Shown in pieces: positions 40,467 through 49,126 of a DNA stretch of 51,756 nt. The notes under the pieces are model-generated. The model was given only the letters and a program-made list of their open reading frames with translations. It ran no database searches and was not told the DNA's origin. How positions within the stretch are numbered: the first letter of the stretch is position 1; each line of letters begins with the position of its first letter. Location of the stretch: NCBI GenBank assembly GCA_943359475.1, contig CALRHK010000003.1, positions 1 to 51,756 of the forward strand, read 5' to 3'. Both the position numbers and the translations under genes were made by a program. Source of the DNA: Candidatus Nomurabacteria bacterium. Lineage in GTDB: Bacteria > Patescibacteriota > Minisyncoccia > Phycocordibacterales > UBA9973.

Positions 40467-40638
40467 AGTTGATACACCTGTTTTTTTGGTTAAACGGGCG
40501 TGCGTACACTTGGCTGGAATAATCCTTCATTTTGATGGCCGTCAGAAGATCTTCTTCGGGCCACGGAACCTCCCAAATTTTTCAGTTTTTGCATACGCAC
40601 ATACTCGGCCTTTTCATAGGAGGCCGAGTTTTTTTATT
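40467..40638 (+). ncRNA. Candidate structured ncRNA, about 170 nt
   Basis: Lies between a good promoter and an intrinsic terminator, with no coding potential seen. It can fold as a rod: GTGCGTA/TACGCAC (40500/40594), TTGG..GG/CC..CCAA, TGGCC/GGCCA and AGAA/TTCT around GATC, with unpaired internal bubbles. Size, single-rod shape and bubbles are reminiscent of 6S RNA, but no signature of 6S, SRP, RNase P or tmRNA was recognised. It sits between rel and a small basic protein gene. Confidence 0.55.
40603..40638 (+). terminator. Terminator of the candidate ncRNA
   Basis: ACTCGGCCT/AGGCCGAGT perfect 9-bp stem followed by TTTTTTT. Confidence 0.9.
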
Positions 40639-40659
40639 AATATAAATATTTTAAATACA

Positions 40660-40687
40660 TTGACAAAATAATAATTATGTGTATAAT
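40660..40687 (+). promoter_or_regulatory. Promoter, TTGACA-N16-TATAAT
   Basis: Full consensus -35 and -10 upstream of the gene at 40714. The leader ends ACTTAAACCCAAAG three bases before the ATG, a sequence shared with the gene at 44247. Confidence 0.85.
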
Positions 40688-40713
40688 GTTGCTAGAACTT
40701 AAACCCAAAGTAA

Positions 40714-41187
40714 ATGGCAAAAAAGAAAAGAAAATCCACGAAGCCACAGCTTCTTGGTAATAAGGTACTTTTGCGAGACGCGATTAAAGCGTCCGGAAAA
40801 AAGCAAAACCTGATTGCGAAAGAGTCTGGAATTAAGGAATTCCGACTCTCAAACTTGAAAAACTGCGTTGGCGCAGTAATTTCCGACGAGGAGGCCACAT
40901 CACTCAGAAGAGTGCTCGGGCTTTCGAAACTCGAAATTGAAAAGTTTCAAAAGGCGACCCGCATTTCAAAAAAACGCCAAAAAACGGCAAAAAAATCAAA
41001 GAACCGTCGCCGGAGTCGGTCAAAGAAGTCCACACCTACAGCAAAGGAGATGCTCCACAATTTGCTGATCGGTAACAAAATTACCGCAAAAGCACTCCGG
41101 GAGTATGGAGAAAAAGGGAAGATTTGGTTCAGAGAAGGTGTCTCTGACCAAAGAGCACTGTTAATTTTGATTGAATTGTCAAAATAA
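40714..41187 (+). CDS. Small basic DNA-binding-like protein
   Basis: A protein of 157 residues. Lysine/arginine-rich at the N-terminus (MAKKKRKSTK) and in the middle (KKRQKTAKKSKNRRRSRSKKS). KKQNLIAKESGIKEFRLSNLKN (about 30-50) resembles an XRE-type helix-turn-helix. The C-terminal part is helical and ends RALLILIELSK. A nucleoid-associated or regulatory role is plausible; no family is certain. It has a consensus promoter, so it should be highly expressed. Confidence 0.6.
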   Translation: MAKKKRKSTKPQLLGNKVLLRDAIKASGKKQNLIAKESGIKEFRLSNLKNCVGAVISDEEATSLRRVLGLSKLEIEKFQKATRISKKRQKTAKKSKNRRRSRSKKSTPTAKEMLHNLLIGNKITAKALREYGEKGKIWFREGVSDQRALLILIELSK

Positions 41188-41200
41188 TTGGCATCAGTCA

Positions 41201-41230
41201 AAAAAACCCGCACACGCGGGTTTTTTTTAT
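41201..41230. terminator. Bidirectional terminator
   Basis: AAAACCCGC/GCGGGTTTT stem with ACAC loop, between convergent genes ending at 41187 and 41236. Confidence 0.85.
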
Positions 41231-41235
41231 TGCGT

Positions 41236-43431
41236 CTATTTTTTCTTGAGTTTGTCTGGTCGATGATTTGGACACTTCGTATTGCTACAGCGTTCTGGAA
41301 TCGTCTTAGTGCCTTCCATCATCAGTGAGCCACACATATCACAGATTCGGCCAGTTGGGCGAGCTTTGATCGCATTTTTGCATTCAGGATAATTTGAACA
41401 TGAGTAGAAAATACCAAAACGACCACGACGCTCCATCATTTCACCTTTTTTACACACAGGACACTGTACACCGGTCATCTTCTTTTTCTTTTCCTCCTCA
41501 TCCTCTTTGATGAATTTACATTTAGGATAGCGTGAACAAGAAATAAAACTTCCATATTTACCCTCACGAATCACGAGCTTACCTCCATGCTTTTCGCCAC
41601 ATTCTGGACAAGGTTCGCCGATTTCTTTTGGGCCTTCCATAATTTTGCCATCGATTGTACGCGCACCAGCACAGTCGGGGTAGCGTGAGCATGAAAGGAA
41701 TTTTCCTGAACGACCAAGTTTGATAATCATTGGTGCACCACATGTTGGACAAGGAAACTCTTTTGGTCCATCACCTAGGGTAGTAATTTTATCAATCTTA
41801 TCTTTTGATTTAATCTCTTTTGAAAATGGTCCGTAAAAATCTTTGAGTGTTTTTACATACTCACGTTTTCCTTCGGCAATCTCGTCGAGCTCGTCTTCCA
41901 TTTCTGCAGTGAACGTATCTGAAATATATTGCGCAAAGTTATTTTCGAGAAAAGTTGAAACAACATCACCAGTATCAGTAGGGAAAAGTGTGCGACCTTC
42001 TTTAGTCACGTATCCACGCTCTTCAATTGTGCGCATGATTGAAGCAAAGGTTGATGGACGACCAATACCTCTCGACTCGAGTTCTTTCACAAGGCCTGCT
42101 TCAGTATAACGACCAGGTGGTTGTGTTTCTTTTTGTTCACTCTCAAGTTCGATAAGTGTGAGTAGTTCTCCTTTTTCGATTTTTGGAAGTGTGACGTCTT
42201 CGCCTCGCGCATCGGTGTCGACAGCTAGCCAACCTGGGAAAAGTACGCGTGAGCCATTTGCAGCAAACGCAGGGAGGTCACTGTGATTAATAATTTCAGC
42301 AGTTACTTTTGTTTTGATAAGTTTTGCATCAACCATTTGTGATGACACCGTTCTTTCCCAGATAAGTTTATACAGTTTCTTCTGTTCTTCTGTAGTTCCA
42401 GAAGTCAGGAGCTCTACGTGTGTTGGACGAATTGCCTCGTGTGCTTCTTGAGCATTTTTTGATTTTGTTTTGTATACATTCGCTTGTGCGTATTCTTTGC
42501 CATACTTTTTTATTACAAGCGCGAGGATTTGCTCTTGGGCTTGCTTTGAGAGGTTTGTACTATCTGTACGCATGTAGGTTATATGACCAGCTTCGTAGAG
42601 TTTTTGTGCGACCTGCATAGTGCGCGCTGGCGAAAAACCCAAACGAGAACTCGCTGTTTGTTGGAGAGTTGAAGTTGTAAATGGCGCGCGGGCAGAACGT
42701 TTTTGTTCTGATTCCTTTACATCAACGACATGCCATTTGCCTGCACGGCCTGTTTCAAGTATTTTCTTTACGAGTTTTTCGTCGCGTGGTTCGTCGACAC
42801 AAGTGAGTGTTATCTTGTCGTTACTCTTAGTTTTGAAGTGACCAGAAAGTACCCAGTATTGTTCTGGGATAAATGCACGAATCTCACGTTCACGTTCCAT
42901 AATAATGCGGAGAGCAGGTGATTGTACGCGACCAGCAGAAAGTCCATAACGAACTTTTTTCCAAATAAGTCCAGAAAGATCGTACCCAACAAGGCGATCA
43001 AGAACACGACGTGCTTCCTGTGCTTGTACGAGTTGCTCATCAATATCTCGAGGTTCTTTGAGTGCTTCGGTCACAGCCTCTTTTGTGATTTCGTTAAACG
43101 TGACTCGTTTTATTGGCGCTTTAACTTTTTTATCTGCATCAAGAATTGCTTTAAGGTGCCATGAAATTGCTTCACCTTCACGGTCCGGGTCAGTCGCAAG
43201 AATAATTTCTTTTGCTTTCTCTGCAAGACCTTGGAGTTCATCAACAACTTTTTCTTTCCCTTTGGAAATTTCGTAGTGGGGGACAAAGCCAGCTGGAATA
43301 TCGATGGCTTTTTTATTTGATTTTGGGAGGTCGCGAATGTGGCCGACTGATGCGCGCACGGTATAAGCCCCATCGAGATATTTCTCGATTGTTTTTGCTT
43401 TTGATGGTGACTCAACGATTAATAATTTCAT
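41236..43431 (-). CDS. topA: DNA topoisomerase I
   Basis: A protein of 731 residues. TOPRIM: MKLLIVESPSKAKTIEKYL and ATDPDREGEAISWHL; catalytic Tyr in GHITYMRTDS; VGYDLSGLIWKKV and SAGRVQSPALR. The C-terminus carries four zinc-ribbon units (CPTCGAPM, CPECGEKHGG, CPVCKKGEMM, CDMCGSLMM). Relaxes negative supercoils, balancing gyrase. Single gene; usual length for the family. Confidence 0.97.
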   Translation of the reverse strand: MKLLIVESPSKAKTIEKYLDGAYTVRASVGHIRDLPKSNKKAIDIPAGFVPHYEISKGKEKVVDELQGLAEKAKEIILATDPDREGEAISWHLKAILDADKKVKAPIKRVTFNEITKEAVTEALKEPRDIDEQLVQAQEARRVLDRLVGYDLSGLIWKKVRYGLSAGRVQSPALRIIMEREREIRAFIPEQYWVLSGHFKTKSNDKITLTCVDEPRDEKLVKKILETGRAGKWHVVDVKESEQKRSARAPFTTSTLQQTASSRLGFSPARTMQVAQKLYEAGHITYMRTDSTNLSKQAQEQILALVIKKYGKEYAQANVYKTKSKNAQEAHEAIRPTHVELLTSGTTEEQKKLYKLIWERTVSSQMVDAKLIKTKVTAEIINHSDLPAFAANGSRVLFPGWLAVDTDARGEDVTLPKIEKGELLTLIELESEQKETQPPGRYTEAGLVKELESRGIGRPSTFASIMRTIEERGYVTKEGRTLFPTDTGDVVSTFLENNFAQYISDTFTAEMEDELDEIAEGKREYVKTLKDFYGPFSKEIKSKDKIDKITTLGDGPKEFPCPTCGAPMIIKLGRSGKFLSCSRYPDCAGARTIDGKIMEGPKEIGEPCPECGEKHGGKLVIREGKYGSFISCSRYPKCKFIKEDEEEKKKKMTGVQCPVCKKGEMMERRGRFGIFYSCSNYPECKNAIKARPTGRICDMCGSLMMEGTKTIPERCSNTKCPNHRPDKLKKK

Positions 43432-43500
43432 ATTGCTAGTATTACATATACTATATGTATCGCATAATTGATACTACACATTATCTTATTTTGCAAATTG

Positions 43501-43535
43501 TAAAATAAAAAAAGCGAGATTTTTAATCTCGCTTT
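43501..43535 (-). terminator. Rho-independent terminator
   Basis: AAAGCGAGATT/AATCTCGCTTT hairpin; on the minus strand followed by TTTTTATTTTA, after the gene at 43553. Confidence 0.85.
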
Positions 43536-43552
43536 AAATGTTGTCCACAAAC

Positions 43553-43885
43553 TTATTCCTGCGCTTCAACACCCGCAATTTCGTCGTGGTGTTTGTTCAT
43601 GCATTTTTCCGAGAGACAGTACTTCTTATTTACACCCGGGAGTTTTCTTTTTACTGCAGTTTTGATTTTTTTCTGCAGAGCTTCGTCGGTGACCGGCGCG
43701 TTGTCGATAGTCATGTCTCCAAACTCAAGCGTATCCTGGTGCAACACTTTGCGGTGCCTGTTGCAGTAGTCACACGTTTCGTCTTGTTTTGATGCAGTGG
43801 GGACGCCAGCTGACACATTGTAGTACGCAGTAACTTCTTTTTTGTTACTCTCACTGTCTTTGACAGCTAAATTAAGTTTATTCAT
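43553..43885 (-). CDS. Hypothetical protein with Cys pairs
   Basis: A protein of 110 residues. CDYCNRHRKVLH in the middle and YCLSEKCMNKHHDE near the C-terminus provide four Cys and several His that could bind zinc. No family recognised. A TTGACA lies upstream with a leader of about 40-50 nt, and a strong terminator follows. Confidence 0.55.
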   Translation of the reverse strand: MNKLNLAVKDSESNKKEVTAYYNVSAGVPTASKQDETCDYCNRHRKVLHQDTLEFGDMTIDNAPVTDEALQKKIKTAVKRKLPGVNKKYCLSEKCMNKHHDEIAGVEAQE

Positions 43886-43952
43886 TTGTATAGGAACGGT
43901 TTGGTTTATTACCGTAAATGCAATTATTCATTTATTTGATAAATTGTCAAAC

Positions 43953-43976
43953 AAAAACCCGCACAGAAGTGCGGGT
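43953..43976 (-). terminator. Rho-independent terminator
   Basis: CCCGCAC/GTGCGGG stem with TTCT loop and TTTTTG on the minus strand, past the stop at 43999. Confidence 0.75.
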
Positions 43977-43998
43977 GGGAATATCAAATGAGGTTACA

Positions 43999-44247
43999 TT
44001 AAACCTCCTCAATCAGATATACCGATGTCATAGTACTCACCAAAAAACGGTTGTCTTTGGTTGGGGTAATCTTCGTCACCAGTGATGAATAAGATCCAGT
44101 AGTGAGTACAAAACCTTGGCCTACTACAAGATTGTTTTTCAAGTTACCGATGTACGATGATCCTACAGATACATCTGATGTTGCGTTGCCTTTGAGAGCA
44201 ACTTTCAGGGTGCGTACGCGTGCACCCTTAACGAGTTGTTTTGACAT
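43999..44247 (-). CDS. Hypothetical small beta-rich protein
   Basis: A protein of 82 residues starting MSKQLVKGARVRTLK. The track start at 44301 is rejected because its first codons overlap a promoter TTGACA-N17-TACAAT (44273-44301 region). The sequence alternates hydrophobic and polar residues (VALKGNATSDVSVGSSYIGN...). No family recognised. The leader carries ACTTAAACCCAAAG three bases before the ATG, as at 40714. Confidence 0.6.
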   Translation of the reverse strand: MSKQLVKGARVRTLKVALKGNATSDVSVGSSYIGNLKNNLVVGQGFVLTTGSYSSLVTKITPTKDNRFLVSTMTSVYLIEEV

Positions 44248-44301
44248 GAGCTTTGGGTTTAAGTCTGTATCAATTGTATCACGAATATACATATTTGTCA
44301 A

Positions 44302-44328
44302 GAAAAAAAGAGCCGTAAGGCTCTTTTG
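44302..44328 (-). terminator. Rho-independent terminator
   Basis: AAAAGAGCC/GGCTCTTTT stem with GTAA-type loop; minus-strand T tract, after the gene at 44337. Confidence 0.8.
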
Positions 44329-44336
44329 GTGATGTG

Positions 44337-44744
44337 CTACAGGAAGATAAATTGCGCGGCCATATTTGGTCCAGGAAGGCGCGCTTGGCGAATTCTTCGG
44401 TTATTGAAAAGTGCAGAACTATTTTTTACAAAGTTTACGAATTCGGCAAGGGTTTCATCATTTGCAACGTTTACAAGGAAATGGTATTGACCTTGCTTCT
44501 TTTCACTCGTGCCTGAGAAAACGCCTTTCGATTCAATAAGGAGATGGTGTGGTGGCACTTCGATTGATTCAAAGGTTTCTCCTGGGTGTGCACGTATAGC
44601 GATACGTTTGTTACGAAGGCATGCTGGTAGAAATACAATCATGTCATTTCCCTCACAGCCACCGGTGTTTGTTATCATTAATTCAGTAATTTTTTGCTGA
44701 GCATCTTTTTTGATAGTGCATTCGAGTACAAATTGTATTTCCAT
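44337..44744 (-). CDS. Hypothetical protein
   Basis: A protein of 135 residues with no membrane span. Segments ITELMITNTGGCEGNDMIVFLP, GETFESIEVPPHHLLIES and RQARLPGPNMAAQFIFL suggest a mixed alpha/beta fold. No family recognised. TTGACA (44783-44788) with TACCGT as -10 overlaps a perfect 7-bp inverted repeat directly before the ATG. Confidence 0.5.
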   Translation of the reverse strand: MEIQFVLECTIKKDAQQKITELMITNTGGCEGNDMIVFLPACLRNKRIAIRAHPGETFESIEVPPHHLLIESKGVFSGTSEKKQGQYHFLVNVANDETLAEFVNFVKNSSALFNNRRIRQARLPGPNMAAQFIFL

Positions 44745-44745
44745 G

Positions 44746-44764
44746 ACCGTTTTTTATAAACGGT
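44746..44764 (-). promoter_or_regulatory. Inverted repeat at the start of the 44744 gene
   Basis: ACCGTTT-TTTAT-AAACGGT, a perfect 7-bp inverted repeat, overlaps the predicted -10 and ends one base before the ATG. An operator is the simplest reading. Confidence 0.45.
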
Positions 44765-44784
44765 ACTCGCATCTAATCAGTATG

Positions 44785-45663
44785 TCAATTGCGATGAATT
44801 TCTCCCATAAACTCACGAATGAGTCCTTTGATTTCCATGACTGAGAGGAGCGCGGTGATTTGAGTGATTGGCATGCCCGATTTATAGATAAGTAAATCGC
44901 GTGCGATTGGTTCTGCAATGAGATCAAAAATTTTTTGTTCGTCATCTGTAAGTGGTATGTGTGGTTTGGTGCTACTTTTTATTTCATGATGTTTATTTAA
45001 GGTACTTTCAATGCCAAGTGCTTCTAAGATATCTTCACTTGAAGTGATGGGGGTTGCGCCGAGTCGAATGAGCATATGGGTGCCTTTTGAATTTTCAGAA
45101 AAAATTGAGCCAGGTACTGCAAAGACATCACGATTGTAGTCTGTCGCAAGTCGTGAAGTGATAAGTGTGCCGGATTTTTCTTCGGCTTCAATCACAAGAA
45201 CAGCGTGTGCTATGCCGGCCATAATACGATTGCGTTGAGGGAAGCTCCAGATGGTTGCACGAAAATCTGGTGCAAATTCAGACAACAGACACCCACCATG
45301 AGAAAGTATTTCACGTGCAAGGCCGTGGTTGCTTGCCGGATAAAGTACTTTTTCATTAAGTCCTGAACCTGGTATTGCGATTGTTGGTAGGCCAGCTTTG
45401 AGTGCTGCCTTGTGCGCAAGTGTATCAAGGCCAAGTGCGAGTCCTGAGATAATACAGATGGGGTAGCCTGCCAAATCGGCAATAAGTTTTTCGCAAACCT
45501 CCTTGCCATAGTTTGTGTATTTACGTGAACCGACGACCACTAAACGGAAGTAGTTTTCCGGAGGGAGAGTTCCTGCAACCCACATTTCTTTGGGTGGGTG
45601 TGGTATTTCTAGGAGCTCCTCAGGGAACTCATGGGTAGCGAGTTTTCGCACCTCGTACGACAT
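44785..45663 (-). CDS. dprA: DNA processing protein DprA
   Basis: A protein of 292 residues. Rossmann-like DprA domain: VVVGSRKYTNYG, ISGLALGLDTLAHKAALKAG, IAIPGSGL, YPASNHGLAREI, GGCLLSEFAPDF, WSFPQRNRIMAGIAHAVLVIEAEEKSGTLITSRLA and VFAVPGSIF. C-terminal winged-helix remnant. Protects incoming single-stranded DNA and loads RecA in transformation. TACAAT (45670-45675) ends exactly 6 nt before the ATG. Stops with TGA, showing the standard code. Confidence 0.95.
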   Translation of the reverse strand: MSYEVRKLATHEFPEELLEIPHPPKEMWVAGTLPPENYFRLVVVGSRKYTNYGKEVCEKLIADLAGYPICIISGLALGLDTLAHKAALKAGLPTIAIPGSGLNEKVLYPASNHGLAREILSHGGCLLSEFAPDFRATIWSFPQRNRIMAGIAHAVLVIEAEEKSGTLITSRLATDYNRDVFAVPGSIFSENSKGTHMLIRLGATPITSSEDILEALGIESTLNKHHEIKSSTKPHIPLTDDEQKIFDLIAEPIARDLLIYKSGMPITQITALLSVMEIKGLIREFMGEIHRN

Positions 45664-45776
45664 ATGTATATTGTATGATGCAAAAAATAAAATGCATTAG
45701 GAGATATGTTTATATTTTGCGAAAAGTGTTGCTTTTGCTACTATAGGTTTATTGCTAGACGCATACATATATTTAT

Positions 45777-47042
45777 ATGCTCGATATTAAATTTATTCGC
45801 GAAAACAAAGAACTCATACAAGAAGGTGCCCGAAAGAAGCACATCAACTTTGACGTAGAAAAACTGATCGAAACAGACGATAAGCGCCTCAAGCTTTTGA
45901 AGGCAGTTGAAGACATGCGCGCAGAACAGAATCGCACCAGTCTTATGATTGGCAACAATCTTGAGCCCGCACAACGCACCCAGCTATTAAATGAAATGAA
46001 AATCCTCAAGGAGGATATGAAAAATCAGGAAGACGAGCTGAAGAGTGTTATGCATGAATGGCAACTCTCTATGCTCCAAGTGCCTAATATACCTGATATT
46101 TCTGTGCCAGAAGGAGAGAGTGATGAGCAAAACATGGAAGTCCGTGTTGTTGGTGAAAAGCCCGTATTCTCATTCACCCCGAAGTCGCATCTCGAACTTA
46201 TGGAGATGCACGATCTTGCTGATTTTGAACGTGGTTCGAAAGTCTCAGGATTCCGTGGCTATTTTTTGAAAAATGATGGTGCGCGTCTTGAAATGGCTCT
46301 CTGGAATTATTTTATGGATTCACTTGTGCAAAAAGGATATCGCGCAATGATTGTGCCGTCACTTGTAAATCGTGAGACACTCTTTGGCACAGGCTACTTG
46401 CCACAAGGTGAAGAAGATCTCTATAAAACGCAAGATGGTGACTATCTTGCAGGTACTGGTGAAGTTGCGACAATGGCGTATTACTCAGGTGAAGTACTCG
46501 AGAAAGAAAAATTGCCACTCAAGTTCGCTTCATTTTCACCATGTTTCCGGCGTGAAGCAGGTGCACACGGCAAAGATGTCAAAGGGCTCTACCGCGTACA
46601 TGAATTCTTTAAGCTCGAACAAGTTGTACTTTGTGAAGCTTCGCACGAGGAAAGCGTGAAGTATCATGAAGAAGTTACTAAAAATGTTGAAGACCTTCTC
46701 ACTGAACTCGGATTGCCATATCATGTCGTGATTAACTGTGGCGGTGATCTTGGACTCGGACAGGTAAAGAAGTATGACATTGAAGTTTGGGTTCCATCAC
46801 AAGAGAAATATCGCGAAACACACTCTGCTTCATATTTCCATGATTTTCAAACACGACGCCTCAATATTCGCTACAAAGACACAGAAGGTAAAATGCGCTA
46901 TGTGCATTCACTCAACAATACTGCAGTAGCAACACCACGTATTCTCATTTCGATACTTGAAAACAATCAACAGGCTGATGGCACCATCAAGATACCCGCA
47001 CCACTCGTAAAATACATGGGCAAAGAGTATATCGGAAAATAG
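45777..47042 (+). CDS. serS: Seryl-tRNA synthetase
   Basis: A protein of 421 residues. N-terminal coiled-coil tRNA-binding arm (about 1-110), then class II motifs GEVATMAYYSGEVL, KFASFSPCFRREAGAHGKDVKGLYRVHEFFKLE (motif 2) and SLNNTAVATPRILISILE (motif 3). TTGCGA-N16-TACTAT upstream with a leader of about 30 nt. Confidence 0.97.
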   Translation: MLDIKFIRENKELIQEGARKKHINFDVEKLIETDDKRLKLLKAVEDMRAEQNRTSLMIGNNLEPAQRTQLLNEMKILKEDMKNQEDELKSVMHEWQLSMLQVPNIPDISVPEGESDEQNMEVRVVGEKPVFSFTPKSHLELMEMHDLADFERGSKVSGFRGYFLKNDGARLEMALWNYFMDSLVQKGYRAMIVPSLVNRETLFGTGYLPQGEEDLYKTQDGDYLAGTGEVATMAYYSGEVLEKEKLPLKFASFSPCFRREAGAHGKDVKGLYRVHEFFKLEQVVLCEASHEESVKYHEEVTKNVEDLLTELGLPYHVVINCGGDLGLGQVKKYDIEVWVPSQEKYRETHSASYFHDFQTRRLNIRYKDTEGKMRYVHSLNNTAVATPRILISILENNQQADGTIKIPAPLVKYMGKEYIGK

Positions 47043-47068
47043 TATTACTAGTTTTTTTCACAACACTA

Positions 47069-47974
47069 ATGGCACAACGCCGAGATACGCTTGAGTCTCC
47101 TCGTGTGAGAGAGCTCAAACGACAGCGAATACAAAGCAAAAAGAAGAAAATTCTTTTGTGGACCGTCGGTAGTATTATGCTACTGACTGGTTTAGCATTT
47201 GCGTCGCACCTTCGCGTTATGCGCATTGAGCACGTCACTATTTCTGGTAATACAGTTGTTCATTCGGAAGCAATTCTTGAAAAAGTGCAGGAGGAACTTT
47301 TCGGAAGATACCTCTTTGCATTTTCAAAACAAAACTTTCTTTTGTATCCAAAAAATGCAATCGAAAAGCACCTCCTCGTCACACTCAAGCGTCTCGAAAC
47401 AGTAAAGGTAACACTCACTGATACTCATACGCTCGCAGTAGCTGTGACCGAACGCGAGGGGCGTTTTCTGTGGTGTGGCCACAGCTTTAAAGAAGAAGTG
47501 GGGGATATTCCTAACGACGATTGTTACTATATGGATATGAGTGGCTATATTTTTTCAAAGTCACCGTATTTTACGGGTAATGTGTACATAAAATTTTTTG
47601 GTACAGGATTGTTTGGTCCTTCTATTGATCCTGTCGGGAGGCAGTTTTTGCCAATTGAACAATTTGCGAATATAGAATCATTTCTTGCTGGATTACCAGC
47701 GCTTGGTATCGAACCATATGCGCTCCGTGTTGCTGATGGTGGTGATTATGATTTGTTTATCGCCTCACTTGAGCCCGGACGCAGTGTCTATACTAAAATA
47801 CTTTTTAATGAGCACTCCGATCCAAAAAAGTTGCTAGAGAATCTCTCTGCCGCACTCAAAGCAGAACAATTCAAAAATGATTTTATAATGCGGTTCAATG
47901 ACTTGCTCTATATCGATTTGCGATTCGCAAGTAAGGTCTATTATAAGTTTCGACCAACAACACCAGAGTTTTAG
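47069..47974 (+). CDS. FtsQ/DivIB-like cell division protein
   Basis: A protein of 301 residues: a basic cytosolic N-terminus (about 1-27), one span (ILLWTVGSIMLLTGLAFA, about 28-45), then a POTRA-like domain IEHVTISGNTVVHSEAILEKV...RYLFAFSKQNFLLYPKNAIEKHLL followed by VAVTEREGRFLWC and a beta domain. The layout matches FtsQ, which links the divisome parts. Starts 26 nt after serS; no other division genes lie nearby. Confidence 0.7.
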   Translation: MAQRRDTLESPRVRELKRQRIQSKKKKILLWTVGSIMLLTGLAFASHLRVMRIEHVTISGNTVVHSEAILEKVQEELFGRYLFAFSKQNFLLYPKNAIEKHLLVTLKRLETVKVTLTDTHTLAVAVTEREGRFLWCGHSFKEEVGDIPNDDCYYMDMSGYIFSKSPYFTGNVYIKFFGTGLFGPSIDPVGRQFLPIEQFANIESFLAGLPALGIEPYALRVADGGDYDLFIASLEPGRSVYTKILFNEHSDPKKLLENLSAALKAEQFKNDFIMRFNDLLYIDLRFASKVYYKFRPTTPEF

Positions 47975-48009
47975 TTGCACTTGCGCAACACCTCTGGTAC
48001 GCTCCGTGC

Positions 48010-49083
48010 ATGGAACTCGGTTTTTGGAAACAATTAAAGAAACCATTTTTTGCATTGGCACCGATGGCAGATGTAACTGATCCTGCATTTCGACGCATTA
48101 TCGCAAAATATGGAAAACCTGATGTCACTTGGACAGAATTTGTTTCTGCGGATGGACTCATGCTCGGTGGACGTGAGGCACTCATGAAAGATCTTGCCTA
48201 TACAGAAGCTGAGCGACCGATTGTTGCTCAGCTTTTCGGATCAAACCCTGTCACGATGCATGATGCAGTCAAGCTTTGTGCAGAGCTTGGTTTTGACGGT
48301 ATTGATATTAATATGGGTTGTCCCGACAAATCGATAGAGAAACAAGGTGCTGGCGCTGCCATGATAAAAACTCCAGATCGCGCGGTTGCAGTTATTCGTG
48401 CCGCAAAAGCGGGAATACTTGATGCTGGAAAAAATATTCCGCTTTCAGTCAAGACACGCATCGGATATGCAAAAAATGAAATTGCAACATGGATACCGCT
48501 CCTTCTTGCAGAAGATATTGCCGTACTCACACTACATTGCCGTACACGCAAGGAGCTCTCTCTTGTACCCGCGCGCTGGGAGCATGTGCGTGAAGTTGTC
48601 GCATTGCGTGATGCGATGGGCAAGGAAACACGAATCATTGGTAATGGCGATGTGCGTGACCTCAGTGATGGCTATGCAAAAGCGCGCGCGAGTGGTGCAG
48701 ATGGTGTGATGATTGGCCGTGCAGTATTTGGCAATCCGTGGCTTTTTGCGCAGAGCACAAAAAGCCACACAAACACTCTCTTAACAAAAATAAAAGATTT
48801 TTATTTCATAGTTCTTCAAAAACTTGGTTTCAAAAATAGATATTGGCTTCGTGCACAAACAACCATTACCAAAGAAGAACATCTCCGTGTGCTTGTTGAG
48901 CACTGTTTGCTTTTTGAAAAGCTTCTCGGTGACGTAAAGTCGTTTGCTGTAATGAAAAAGCATTTTAAAGCGTATGTTCATGGCTGGCCAGGTGCAAAAG
49001 AACTCCGTATGGAACTCATGCAAACACAGAATGCGACCGAAGTAGAAAAGAGTGTTGCTACCTATTTGACGTATCGCGCCTAA
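48010..49083 (+). CDS. dus: tRNA-dihydrouridine synthase
   Basis: A protein of 357 residues. FMN TIM-barrel motifs FALAPMADVTDPAFRR, QLFGSNPVTMHDA, GIDINMGCPDKSIEKQGAGAAM (active Cys), SVKTRIGY, LTLHCRTRKE, IIGNGDVRDLSDG and GADGVMIGRAVFGNPWLF. Reduces uridines in the tRNA D-loop. Promoter TTGCAC-N17-TACGCT ends exactly 6 nt before the ATG and begins right after the ftsQ-like stop. Confidence 0.95.
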   Translation: MELGFWKQLKKPFFALAPMADVTDPAFRRIIAKYGKPDVTWTEFVSADGLMLGGREALMKDLAYTEAERPIVAQLFGSNPVTMHDAVKLCAELGFDGIDINMGCPDKSIEKQGAGAAMIKTPDRAVAVIRAAKAGILDAGKNIPLSVKTRIGYAKNEIATWIPLLLAEDIAVLTLHCRTRKELSLVPARWEHVREVVALRDAMGKETRIIGNGDVRDLSDGYAKARASGADGVMIGRAVFGNPWLFAQSTKSHTNTLLTKIKDFYFIVLQKLGFKNRYWLRAQTTITKEEHLRVLVEHCLLFEKLLGDVKSFAVMKKHFKAYVHGWPGAKELRMELMQTQNATEVEKSVATYLTYRA

Positions 49084-49126
49084 CAGTGTACGCTTACAAA
49101 AAAATATTCACCAAATAACTACTGCC

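Noticed and set aside
40467-40638. SRP (4.5S), tmRNA or RNase P RNA
   Set aside because: None of their conserved core sequences (such as the GGAA/AGCAGCC SRP core or a tRNA-like end) could be found.
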